Shown piece after piece: positions 1-8,145 of a DNA stretch of 64,000 bases. The stretch is from DATJFH01 sp035495815 (GTDB lineage: Bacteria; Acidobacteriota; Terriglobia; Bryobacterales; Bryobacteraceae), in contig DATJFH010000011.1 of the NCBI GenBank assembly GCA_035495815.1, positions 33,983 through 97,982 on the forward strand, in the 5' to 3' direction. The notes below the pieces were generated by a model that did no database searches, was not told the origin of the DNA, and saw nothing but the letters and a program-made list of their open reading frames with translations. The position numbers were made by a program, and so were the translations under genes. Position 1 is the first letter of the stretch. Every line of letters starts with the position of its first letter.

Positions 1-1142
1 TTCCTTAGAGCGCGTCCGCCGCCCATGCGCCAGAAGAGCGTCTGGTGGGGCGGCGCCTGCGTTTCTCCGCGCAGCAGCGGCAGCAGGTTGACGCCGTCGA
101 GCCCGGCGGGCGCCGAGACGCCCGCAGCCGCCAGGATTGTCGGCAGCAGGTCGCAGGAGATCACCGGCTGATCCATCGTCCGGCCGCCTTTGATCCGCGA
201 CTTCCACTGCATCATGAAGGGAATGCGAATGCCGCCCTCGTACATCTGGCCCTTCTGCCCGCGCAGCGGCGCGTTGCTCGACGTCAGCTCCTGGACCGGC
301 CCGCCGTTGTCGCTATGGAAGATCACCAGCGTGTTCGGACCGAGCTTACGAAGCACCGCTCCGATGGCGTCGTCCATCGCCGAGAGCATTGCCGCGAACA
401 CGCGCCGGTGCGGATCGGCAATGGAAGCGAACCGCTTCATGTAATATTCCGAAGCCTGCATCGGGCTGTGAATCGCGTTGAAGGGCAGATACAGGAAATA
501 GGGCCGGCCGCGATTCCGCTCGATGAATCCGGCAGCTTCCCTGCCCAACGCGTCGGTCAGGTACTCTTTTTCGTTGGCCACCTCGCGGCCGCGCAGCAGC
601 GGGTTCTGCTCGTCATAGGGCGGCTCGTTCGGACGCAGGTGCGAGGTCACGCCCTGGTAGGGAGGCGGAACGTAATAATGCCCTTCGTGCAGAAAGCCGA
701 AGAATTCGTCGAAGCCGCGGTTCAACGGATGATACTTTTCCGAGCCGCCGAGGTGCCACTTCCCGATGCAGGCGGTGCGGTATCCGGCAGTCTTCAGATG
801 ATCGGCGATCGTTTTCTCGGTCAGGGGCAGGCCGATACCGGGGAGCTTGTTCTTCACTCCGATCGCATTGAACTCATGACCGAAGCGGGTCTGATAGCGG
901 CCGGTCATCAGGCCGGCGCGCGAGGGGCAGCACAACGGCGCGGTGACGTAGCCGCTGGTAAAGCGCACGCCGGCGGTGGCGATGGAATCGATATTCGGAG
1001 TCGGGATCTGCGGATTGCCCTGACAGCCCAGCTCGCCATACCCCAGATCGTCGGCGACGATGAGCACGATGTTGGGCTTCGCGCCCGAGGTGTTCTGCGC
1101 CAGCCCGCCGGCGAGCGCGCCGAGAAATTCACGCCGCAACAT
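1..1142 (-). CDS. Sulfatase, Cys-type (3' end beyond the window)
   Basis: Read from ATG at 1142, the frame is open to base 1, so the C-terminus is missing. The N-terminus MLRREFLGALAGGLAQ looks like a short export signal. Family marks are the paired metal-binding aspartates D31-D32 (VADDLGYG), the formylglycine motif C71-C-P-S-R75, GKWHLGG, and a later HSDNGG metal site, so the enzyme should be active once C71 is oxidised to formylglycine. It would hydrolyse sulfate esters, probably on glycans in the periplasm. It starts 5 bp after the stop of the TonB-dependent receptor gene, which suggests co-transcription and a shared substrate. The exact substrate cannot be read from sequence. Confidence 0.93.
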   Translation of the reverse strand, partial: MLRREFLGALAGGLAQNTSGAKPNIVLIVADDLGYGELGCQGNPQIPTPNIDSIATAGVRFTSGYVTAPLCCPSRAGLMTGRYQTRFGHEFNAIGVKNKLPGIGLPLTEKTIADHLKTAGYRTACIGKWHLGGSEKYHPLNRGFDEFFGFLHEGHYYVPPPYQGVTSHLRPNEPPYDEQNPLLRGREVANEKEYLTDALGREAAGFIERNRGRPYFLYLPFNAIHSPMQASEYYMKRFASIADPHRRVFAAMLSAMDDAIGAVLRKLGPNTLVIFHSDNGGPVQELTSSNAPLRGQKGQMYEGGIRIPFMMQWKSRIKGGRTMDQPVISCDLLPTILAAAGVSAPAGLDGVNLLPLLRGETQAPPHQTLFWRMGGGRALR

Positions 1143-1147
1143 AGTGG

Positions 1148-4100
1148 TTAGAAGTAGAACCGCAGGGCGAGCTGGATCTGCCGTGGGTCCCGCGCCGAGG
1201 TAAACTGCCCCAGCCTGGTGTTCACCTGCCTGCCGGCATTGTCGAAGCGTGTCGTCGTATCCAGGCCGGTGAACTGAGTATGATTGAACGCGTTGTACAT
1301 CTCCGCCCGGAATTGGAACCGGATCTTCTCGTGAACCGGAAAGTTCTTGAAGATGGCGATGTCGAAATTGTTGGTTCCCGGTCCGCGAATCACCGACCGC
1401 GCGGCGTTTCCGAAGGTCCCCACCGCGGGGGCCGCGAATACATCCGTGCGGAAGTTCTGGTAAAAGGTGCGATCGCCCTTGGGCAGTACCGGATTGCCGG
1501 TCAGGTTCACGCGCGCTCCCTGCGAAGGCGTGCCGGTGGTATCCACCGCGCTCACGGTGGTGAAGCCCATGCCGAGCGGAGCCCCGCTCACGAAGCTGGC
1601 GATGCCGGAGACTTCCCAGCCGTCCAGAGTCCAGTGCGCGGGACCCTTTTTCCACGGCGTCGAGGGCAGGTCGTAAAGCCAGTTGATCTTGACCACGTGC
1701 GTACGGTCGAAGGCCGAGAGGCCGTAGTTCCAGATGCGCGCCGGAACCAGGGTGCTCACCGCCTCCGTATCGCTGGAGTTGAAGTCCATCGCCTTCGACC
1801 ACGTCCAGGCGACGCCGAGCTGCAAACCGCGGGCGAACCGCCGGTTGGCCGTCATCTGGAGCGAATGGTAGCTCGAGCTGCTGGCAGGCTCGGTCACGTT
1901 GATGCTGTTGTCGCCGATCAGCGGACGCAGGAAGGCCGGCGGCAGGGGACGCCCGGGCAGCGTCGGATCGAAGTTCCGGGAGTCGAAATTGGCGCCGGCC
2001 GGAATCGGATTGAGGTCCCGGTTCCAGTAGAGATGCCGTCCCAGCGAAGCGACGTAGGCGGCGTCCACGACCACGCCCCAGCCGACGTTATGCTGCACGG
2101 TGAGGCTGTAGTTGGTGACCATGGGGACCTTGCCCTCGCGGTCGAGTCCCAGCACGTTCGAAGGGAACAGCAGGCCGGAGGAAGAGAGCAGCGTCGAAAG
2201 CCGGCCGTAGTTGATGAGCGGCGTCTGCACCAGCGGCGGCTGGGCCACCAGCGGCAGCCAGACGTTGGCGGTGAGGCGGTTGTAGAAGACGCCGATGCCT
2301 CCCCGAATCGACGTCCGGCCTTTTCCGAACGGGTCGTAGGCAAAGCCGAAGCGCGGTCCGAACTGGATGCCGCGGTCTTCCATCAGCGAGCGCGGATAGC
2401 CCTTCTGGCCGCTGACCACGAGCCCGTTGGCCGTGTCGCCGGAATTGGGCGCGACGGCTCCGATGAGCGTGGCCGGATACGGCGTCCGGGTCACCGGATC
2501 GATTCCGATGCGCTGATTTTGCGCATTGAGCGCGGGGCTGATAAGCTTCACCGCCCTGGCCGGATCGAACAGCCCGGCTCCGAATCCGGCCAGGCCGTCC
2601 TTGGCGTCGAAGATCGGCGGAACCCAGTAAAAACGCATACCGTAGTCCAGTGTCAGCCGCGAGTTGATTCTCCAGTTGTCCTGCGCGAATAATTCCAGCG
2701 TACGGCTGCGTCCGTAGAGCCGCGGCCGCGCCGAAGGTTCGGAGTAGGAATTGAACACGCCCAGCGCCGCATTGGAGTAGGCGTAGCCGGTATCGAGCGG
2801 GTTGTTGGCGTTGCGTCCGAAGTCGATGCTGCCGTTGAAGGCGACGCCCTGGTTCACGTCGCGGCGGTCCCATTCGAAGAATCCTCCGGCCTTGAGCGTG
2901 TGCGGTCCGCGAATCAGCGTCAGCTTGTCGGTGAAGCTCAGCACGTCGTAGCGGTTGTCGGCGGGGAAGCGGCCGTTGATGGCGAAGTTCGCCGCGCTGG
3001 GCACTCCGCCGAAGGTCGCGTTGGGGACCAGCTTCAGCGGATTCAGAGGCGGGTTGAACTGACCCGCGAGGAAACCGACCGCGTCGCGCTGGTTGCGCTT
3101 CAATTGATCGTCCGAAATCGTGTGAGATTCCGGATTGCGCAGCCAGCCCACCTGCAGCTCGTTGACCATCGAGGGCGAGAAGATCCGCGTATACCGGCCC
3201 GAAACCCCGCGATTCGGCGCCTGGAACTTGAACTTCATCTGCGGCCAGTTAGCCTGCGCGCCGGTCGAGCCGACGGCGCCTTCCGAAACTTCGTTGAAGC
3301 CGGTGTAGCTGACGTAAACCTGGTTCTTCGGGTTGATGTTCCAATCGCCCTTCAACAAGTCGGAGCGCTTGGGCGCGTTGATTTCGGCGGTGAAAACATA
3401 GTTGTAATTCCCACGCGAGATGTTGCGGTCGAAAAAATTCGGGTTGTCGAACGCTTTCAGCAGGGCGACGCCGCTGGGGTCGAGGCGCGCGGCGGGAATC
3501 CGGTTACCGGCGAAGGGCTGGCCGGTCAACGGATCGCGAACGGTGATCAGGGCATTGTTGACGTCCCGCGATTGCGAGAAATCGCCGGCGCGCTCGAGGT
3601 CGGTGGGCATGGTGACGGTGCGGTTGCCGCCCGTCCTGATGGGCCAGAACTCCTGGCTCCAGAAAAAGAACAGCTTGTTCCGGTCGCGATTGAATTTTCC
3701 CAGCGCGATCGGACCACCCACGTTGTACGACCAGGTGTTGTAGCGATAGCGGGGTTTCTTCTGTCCCAGCTGGTTGTCGAAGAAGTTGGTGGCGTTGAAC
3801 TGCTCGTGACGTTTGAAGTAGGAAGCCATTCCGTGGAAATCGCGCGTGCCGGACTTGGTCAGGATGTTGACGTTCGAGCCTGCGTTGCGGCCGTACTCCG
3901 CCTGGTAGTTGCTCAGCAGGACCTGGACCTCGCCCACCGCGTCCATGTTGACCTGAAGCTTCTGCGAGAATCCGTTGTCGAGATCCACGGTCGGGACGCC
4001 GTCGATGGCCACATTGTTCGCCGTCCTGCGGTTGCCCATGACGCTGAAGATCGTATCGCGGTCGAGCGCCTGCGTTTCCTGCGTCACCACCACGCCCGGC

Positions 4101-4576
4101 AGCAGGCCGACGAGGGAGGTCGGGTTGCGGCCCTGGATGAGCAGTCCGTCGATCTGGGCGCTGGTCACGACCGATGCCCGCTCGGCGCTCTGGGTCTGGA
4201 CGGCGGCGCTCTCGGCGCGCACGGTAATGGTCTCGGAGGTGGCGCCGACGTCGAGCGTGAAGGACCCGGCGGCGAGCCGCTGGCCGGACACGAGATGGAG
4301 ATCTTTCGCTTCCGACCGCTTGAATCCCGGCTTGGAGATCGAAAGGTTGTACTCGCCGGCCTCGAGTCCGGGGAAAACAAACGCTCCGGCGACGTCGCTG
4401 GCGGCGTGGCGGACGAGCCCGGTGGCCGGCTGGGTGAGGGTGATCCCGGCGGCGGCGACAGCGAGGCCGCTGGGGTCCTGCACGGAGCCGGAGATGGATC
4501 CGGTAATGATTTGACCGAACGCCGCTCCGGCCGGCAGCAATAAGAAAGCGGGGAGGAGAAATCGTCGAAGCGTCAT
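1148..4576 (-). CDS. Oar-like TonB-dependent receptor with carboxypeptidase-regulatory domain
   Basis: 1142 residues. A signal peptide (about 1-21, ending AAFGQ) precedes a carboxypeptidase-regulatory-like Ig domain (about 24-110), a plug-like region containing LLIQGRNPTSLVGLLPG, and a long beta-barrel ending in the aromatic LALRFYF typical of BAM substrates. This architecture is the Oar/CarbReg-TonB family expanded in Acidobacteriota, where members are outer-membrane proteins thought to take up oligosaccharides or act as adhesins. The sulfatase follows 5 bp downstream. The 134-bp upstream gap is shared with a divergent paralogue. Ligand unknown. Confidence 0.93.
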   Translation of the reverse strand: MTLRRFLLPAFLLLPAGAAFGQIITGSISGSVQDPSGLAVAAAGITLTQPATGLVRHAASDVAGAFVFPGLEAGEYNLSISKPGFKRSEAKDLHLVSGQRLAAGSFTLDVGATSETITVRAESAAVQTQSAERASVVTSAQIDGLLIQGRNPTSLVGLLPGVVVTQETQALDRDTIFSVMGNRRTANNVAIDGVPTVDLDNGFSQKLQVNMDAVGEVQVLLSNYQAEYGRNAGSNVNILTKSGTRDFHGMASYFKRHEQFNATNFFDNQLGQKKPRYRYNTWSYNVGGPIALGKFNRDRNKLFFFWSQEFWPIRTGGNRTVTMPTDLERAGDFSQSRDVNNALITVRDPLTGQPFAGNRIPAARLDPSGVALLKAFDNPNFFDRNISRGNYNYVFTAEINAPKRSDLLKGDWNINPKNQVYVSYTGFNEVSEGAVGSTGAQANWPQMKFKFQAPNRGVSGRYTRIFSPSMVNELQVGWLRNPESHTISDDQLKRNQRDAVGFLAGQFNPPLNPLKLVPNATFGGVPSAANFAINGRFPADNRYDVLSFTDKLTLIRGPHTLKAGGFFEWDRRDVNQGVAFNGSIDFGRNANNPLDTGYAYSNAALGVFNSYSEPSARPRLYGRSRTLELFAQDNWRINSRLTLDYGMRFYWVPPIFDAKDGLAGFGAGLFDPARAVKLISPALNAQNQRIGIDPVTRTPYPATLIGAVAPNSGDTANGLVVSGQKGYPRSLMEDRGIQFGPRFGFAYDPFGKGRTSIRGGIGVFYNRLTANVWLPLVAQPPLVQTPLINYGRLSTLLSSSGLLFPSNVLGLDREGKVPMVTNYSLTVQHNVGWGVVVDAAYVASLGRHLYWNRDLNPIPAGANFDSRNFDPTLPGRPLPPAFLRPLIGDNSINVTEPASSSSYHSLQMTANRRFARGLQLGVAWTWSKAMDFNSSDTEAVSTLVPARIWNYGLSAFDRTHVVKINWLYDLPSTPWKKGPAHWTLDGWEVSGIASFVSGAPLGMGFTTVSAVDTTGTPSQGARVNLTGNPVLPKGDRTFYQNFRTDVFAAPAVGTFGNAARSVIRGPGTNNFDIAIFKNFPVHEKIRFQFRAEMYNAFNHTQFTGLDTTTRFDNAGRQVNTRLGQFTSARDPRQIQLALRFYF

Positions 4577-4651
4577 GGCTGGTCTGTTGAATTCTCAAGA
4601 ATATCATCGTTACTGCGCGACACTCGTTCACTCCGGTTGTGCGAGAGATGA

Positions 4652-4657
4652 TATAAA
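4652..4657 (+). promoter_or_regulatory. Possible -10 element for the 4711 receptor gene
   Basis: TATAAA lies 53 nt upstream of the ATG in the 134-bp gap between two divergent receptor genes. A good -35 at standard spacing is not obvious, so this is only a candidate. Confidence 0.3.
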
Positions 4658-4710
4658 TACCAACGGCCGCCACGCTCGAGACTACTGCGCGGCGGCCCTA
4701 TGGAGAATCC

Positions 4711-7700
4711 ATGCAGCCGTTACCGGGCCAGAACCGATCCGCACTCCGTTGCGCAGCCCTATTCGTATTGGCCGCCGGCGGCCTCACCATTTCGTCAACT
4801 TCGGCGCGCGCGCAGGCGCTGGGCTCGATCACCGGCAATGTGATCGATCCTTCCGGCGCGGCGATTCCGCGGGCCCGGATTACGGCCACCGAGACGGGAA
4901 CGGGGTTCGAGCGGTCGATGACCACGGACGAGACAGGCCACTACACGGTCCCGTCGCTGCGCCCAACCGAGTATTCACTGACGGTCGAGGCGAGTGGATT
5001 TACGAAGTTCGTTCAGCAGAGCGTGCGGCTGGTGGCGGACCAGACGGCGACGATCGACGTTCAGCTGAGGGTCGGATCCACGGCGGAGACGATGACCGTT
5101 TCGGCCACCGGCGCAGACGCGCCGCTGGTGGACGCCGCGACACCCACGCTGACCGAAGTGGTTGGAAACACCCGTATCGAGGAGTTGCCGCTGAACGGCC
5201 GGGCGGTGGCGCAACTGATCGCCCTGGTTCCGGGATCGGCGGGAGCCAACCCGACGGTCGTCGCGACCCAAAGTTCGCTGCCCGGCTCCGTCCAGCCTTC
5301 GATCAACGGCGCGCGCAACGCCCAGACTGGCTACCTGCTCGACGGCGCTCCGTTTCTCGATCAGTATTACAACACCAACATTCCCTTTCCGTTCCCGGAC
5401 TCGCTCCAGGAATTCAGCGTGCAGACGAGCAACTACAGCGCCCGCTACGGAGGGAACGCGGGAGCGGTGGTGAACGTGGTCACCAAGAGCGGAACCAACG
5501 CGCTGCACGGGAATCTGTTCGCCTTCAACCGCAACCAGGCCTACAACGCCGCCAACGCCTTCAGCGGGGCGGTGGATCCCCTGCACCGGACCGATTTCGG
5601 CGGCACGGTGGGCGGACCGGTCTCGATTCCACGCCTCTACAACGGCCGCGACCGTACGTTCTTCTTTTTCGGGTACCAGGGCACGCGCCACCGGCAGGCG
5701 GCGCTCAACAGCGGCTATGTGCCGACGCCGGAAGAACTCAAAGGGGACTTCTCCGCGATCCCGGGAGCGATCACCGATCCGCTGAACGGGCAGGTCTTCC
5801 CGCGCAGCCAGATTCCGGTCAGCCGCTTCGACCCGGCGTCGGTCAACCTGGCGGGTTACCTGCCGCAGGCCGGCGGGACCGGCTTCGTCTACTTTCCGAA
5901 ACCGACGCGGCAGAACATCGACATGATCAACGCCCGCATCGACCACCAGATCGGCGAGAGGGACCGTCTGGTCGGCCGGATTTACTCCGACCAGGTGAAC
6001 CTGAGCCCGCAGTTCAACCCCAGGAACATTCTCGGCTACAGCCTGGGCTTCGATATTCCAGCGGTGAACTACATGATTCAGGAGACGCACATCTTCAGGC
6101 CCAACCTGCTGAACCAGGCCAGCTTCGTCTACACGTCGGCGCCGGTGGCCAAGATCGCCACATCCGATTCGCCGAACATGGCGACGTTTGGAGTCAAGGG
6201 CATCTGGCAGCCGGATACGCCTTTCATCCAGTCGGTCGCCGTGAACAGCTATTTCACTGTCGCCGGCGGCGCCGTGGGTCCCTTCAACGCGAGCACGTTC
6301 AGTTGGACGGACGACGTCACGTGGATTCACGGCAGCCACAACATGTCCCTGGGCGGCGGGCTGCAGCGCAGCCGCGTCGATCTCGGGGACGTGTTCCAGG
6401 GACCGGGCTCGTTCACATTCACTGCGGACCAGGTAGGCAATGCGCTGGCCGCGTTCATGATCGGCAAGCTGCGCACATTCAACCAGGGCGCGGGCGAGTT
6501 CAAGAACAACCGCAACCTATTCCCGGCGTTTTACGCGAACGACAGCTGGCACGCCGCTCAGCGGCTTACGCTGACGTTCGGCGTGCGCTACGAGCCCTAT
6601 TACCCGTGGAATGAAATCAAGGGCAGGGTCGAGCAATTCAGCGTGGCCCGATACCAGGCGGGTATCAAGTCACAGATGTTCCCCAACGCGCCGCCCGGCT
6701 TGAGTTTTCCGGGTGACGCCGGGATGCCGGACCGGGGCACGACGGGATCGTTCAAGAACTTCGCGCCGCGAACCGGCGTCGCCTACGCCCTGACCCGGGA
6801 CGGCAAGACCAGCATCCGCAGCGGCTTCGGTATGTTTTACGACTCGATGACAGCGGGGGTGGTCAACAACCGGTTCGCCAACCTGACGCCGTTCAGCCCG
6901 CAGATCGCGATGACTTCTCCGGCGGGTCCGTTCAGCAACCCGGCGTTGGGGATCAAAGACTATCCGTTCCCCGCCCCTTATCCGCCGCCGAAGAATACCC
7001 TGTTTCCGGCGCCGGTGCTGTCGGTCACCTACGACGCGACCACCAATTTCGAAGTGCCGGTCACCTACGATTGGAACCTGACGCTGGAACGGCAGATCGC
7101 GCGGGACTGGCTCCTTCAGGCGTCCTACGTCGGCGCGCACTCGACCCACGGCAAGACGACGGTGCAGTTGAACCCGGCGCGATATATTCCGGGCAGCACG
7201 CTGGGCAACGACCAGCGGCGGCTGTTCGCCGGCTACGGCTCGATCGGCATGGGCGGACAATCGGGGAATGCGTCCTACAACTCCCTGCAGGTCGCGGTGA
7301 AGAAGCGGCTTTCACACGGCGTCAATTTCAATCTGGCCTACACCTATTCGAAGAGTATCGACGACTATCCGAACGGCGGAGGCAATGCCGATATCGGATC
7401 GGATTCGGTTTCGGCGCTGCCCTGGTATTTCAAGAACGGGCGCGTGCTCGACCGCGGACCGTCCAGCTCGGACCATCGCCACCGGCTGGTGTTGTCCTAC
7501 GTCTGGATGCTGCCCTCCCTGAGTCATGCCAGCCTGCTGGTGAGGGGCGTCGCGGGCGGCTGGCAGTTGAACGGCATCACCACTCTGCAGACCGGCGACC
7601 CGATGACCGTCACAGCCGGCTTCGACCGGTCGCTGACAGGATTGAACGCCGACCGCGCGGATCTGGTGGGGGGACAGCCGGTCTACGAATCGAATGTATG

Positions 7701-8034
7701 CGGCGGCGCATATAACTGCGTGTCGTGGCTGAATCCGGCGGCGTTCTCCGGTCCCAGAAACAGCAGGGGCGCGCTGACAGGCGACGGGACCTTCGGGAAT
7801 CTGGGCAAGAACATCCTGCGAGGACCGGGATCGGTGAACTTCGACGCGGGTATCTCGAAGAATTTCGAACTGGCGGAGCACTGGAAGCTGCAGTTGCGAG
7901 GCGAATTTTTCAATGCCCTGAATCACGTCAATCCGGGCAACCCCAATCTGAACCTCAGCGCGGCCCAATTCGGACGGATCACGGGGGCCGATTCCCCGCG
8001 GATCGGGCAACTGGCGTTGAAGCTGTCGTTTTGA
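4711..8034 (+). CDS. Oar-like TonB-dependent receptor (second copy)
   Basis: 1107 residues. The ATG at 4711 follows GGAGAATCC, a good ribosome binding site. Signal peptide about 1-32 (ends SARAQA), carboxypeptidase-regulatory domain (SITGNVIDPSGAAIPRARI, about 36-120), plug region (RIEELPLNGRAVAQLI; YLLDGAPFLDQYY), and a barrel ending IGQLALKLSF. It is homologous to the divergently transcribed receptor but clearly diverged, so it is an old duplication rather than a recent repeat. Outer-membrane receptor or porin-like protein; substrate unknown. A GC-rich hairpin lies just after the stop. Confidence 0.92.
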   Translation: MQPLPGQNRSALRCAALFVLAAGGLTISSTSARAQALGSITGNVIDPSGAAIPRARITATETGTGFERSMTTDETGHYTVPSLRPTEYSLTVEASGFTKFVQQSVRLVADQTATIDVQLRVGSTAETMTVSATGADAPLVDAATPTLTEVVGNTRIEELPLNGRAVAQLIALVPGSAGANPTVVATQSSLPGSVQPSINGARNAQTGYLLDGAPFLDQYYNTNIPFPFPDSLQEFSVQTSNYSARYGGNAGAVVNVVTKSGTNALHGNLFAFNRNQAYNAANAFSGAVDPLHRTDFGGTVGGPVSIPRLYNGRDRTFFFFGYQGTRHRQAALNSGYVPTPEELKGDFSAIPGAITDPLNGQVFPRSQIPVSRFDPASVNLAGYLPQAGGTGFVYFPKPTRQNIDMINARIDHQIGERDRLVGRIYSDQVNLSPQFNPRNILGYSLGFDIPAVNYMIQETHIFRPNLLNQASFVYTSAPVAKIATSDSPNMATFGVKGIWQPDTPFIQSVAVNSYFTVAGGAVGPFNASTFSWTDDVTWIHGSHNMSLGGGLQRSRVDLGDVFQGPGSFTFTADQVGNALAAFMIGKLRTFNQGAGEFKNNRNLFPAFYANDSWHAAQRLTLTFGVRYEPYYPWNEIKGRVEQFSVARYQAGIKSQMFPNAPPGLSFPGDAGMPDRGTTGSFKNFAPRTGVAYALTRDGKTSIRSGFGMFYDSMTAGVVNNRFANLTPFSPQIAMTSPAGPFSNPALGIKDYPFPAPYPPPKNTLFPAPVLSVTYDATTNFEVPVTYDWNLTLERQIARDWLLQASYVGAHSTHGKTTVQLNPARYIPGSTLGNDQRRLFAGYGSIGMGGQSGNASYNSLQVAVKKRLSHGVNFNLAYTYSKSIDDYPNGGGNADIGSDSVSALPWYFKNGRVLDRGPSSSDHRHRLVLSYVWMLPSLSHASLLVRGVAGGWQLNGITTLQTGDPMTVTAGFDRSLTGLNADRADLVGGQPVYESNVCGGAYNCVSWLNPAAFSGPRNSRGALTGDGTFGNLGKNILRGPGSVNFDAGISKNFELAEHWKLQLRGEFFNALNHVNPGNPNLNLSAAQFGRITGADSPRIGQLALKLSF

Positions 8035-8044
8035 GCAGCGGCAG

Positions 8045-8061
8045 GCGGCCGTCCCGGCCGC
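8045..8061 (+). terminator. GC hairpin after receptor gene
   Basis: GCGGCCG-tcc-CGGCCGC is a perfect 7-bp stem with a 3-base loop starting 11 bp after the receptor stop. A short T-run (CTTTT) follows about 8 bases later. Probable terminator. Confidence 0.5.
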
Positions 8062-8133
8062 AACCCGCTTTTAGCGCAGCTGCGCCGATAGCTATGGGTC
8101 TCCCCGCGCGCGCCTCCTGATCGCGCTCCAAGT

Positions 8134-8139
8134 TAAGAT
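8134..8139 (+). promoter_or_regulatory. Start-proximal -10 element (leaderless type)
   Basis: TAAGAT ends 6 nt before the ATG at 8146 and there is no Shine-Dalgarno sequence. At this distance the transcript would begin on or next to the start codon. See the finding on leaderless starts. Confidence 0.5.
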
Positions 8140-8145
8140 AGAGCA

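Noticed and set aside
45..1151. Plus-strand 368-codon open frame
   Set aside because: It is antisense to the clear sulfatase gene read from 1142 on the minus strand; no family resemblance.
2900..4543. Plus-strand 547-codon open frame opposite a TonB receptor
   Set aside because: High-GC antisense shadow; the minus frame has full receptor signatures.
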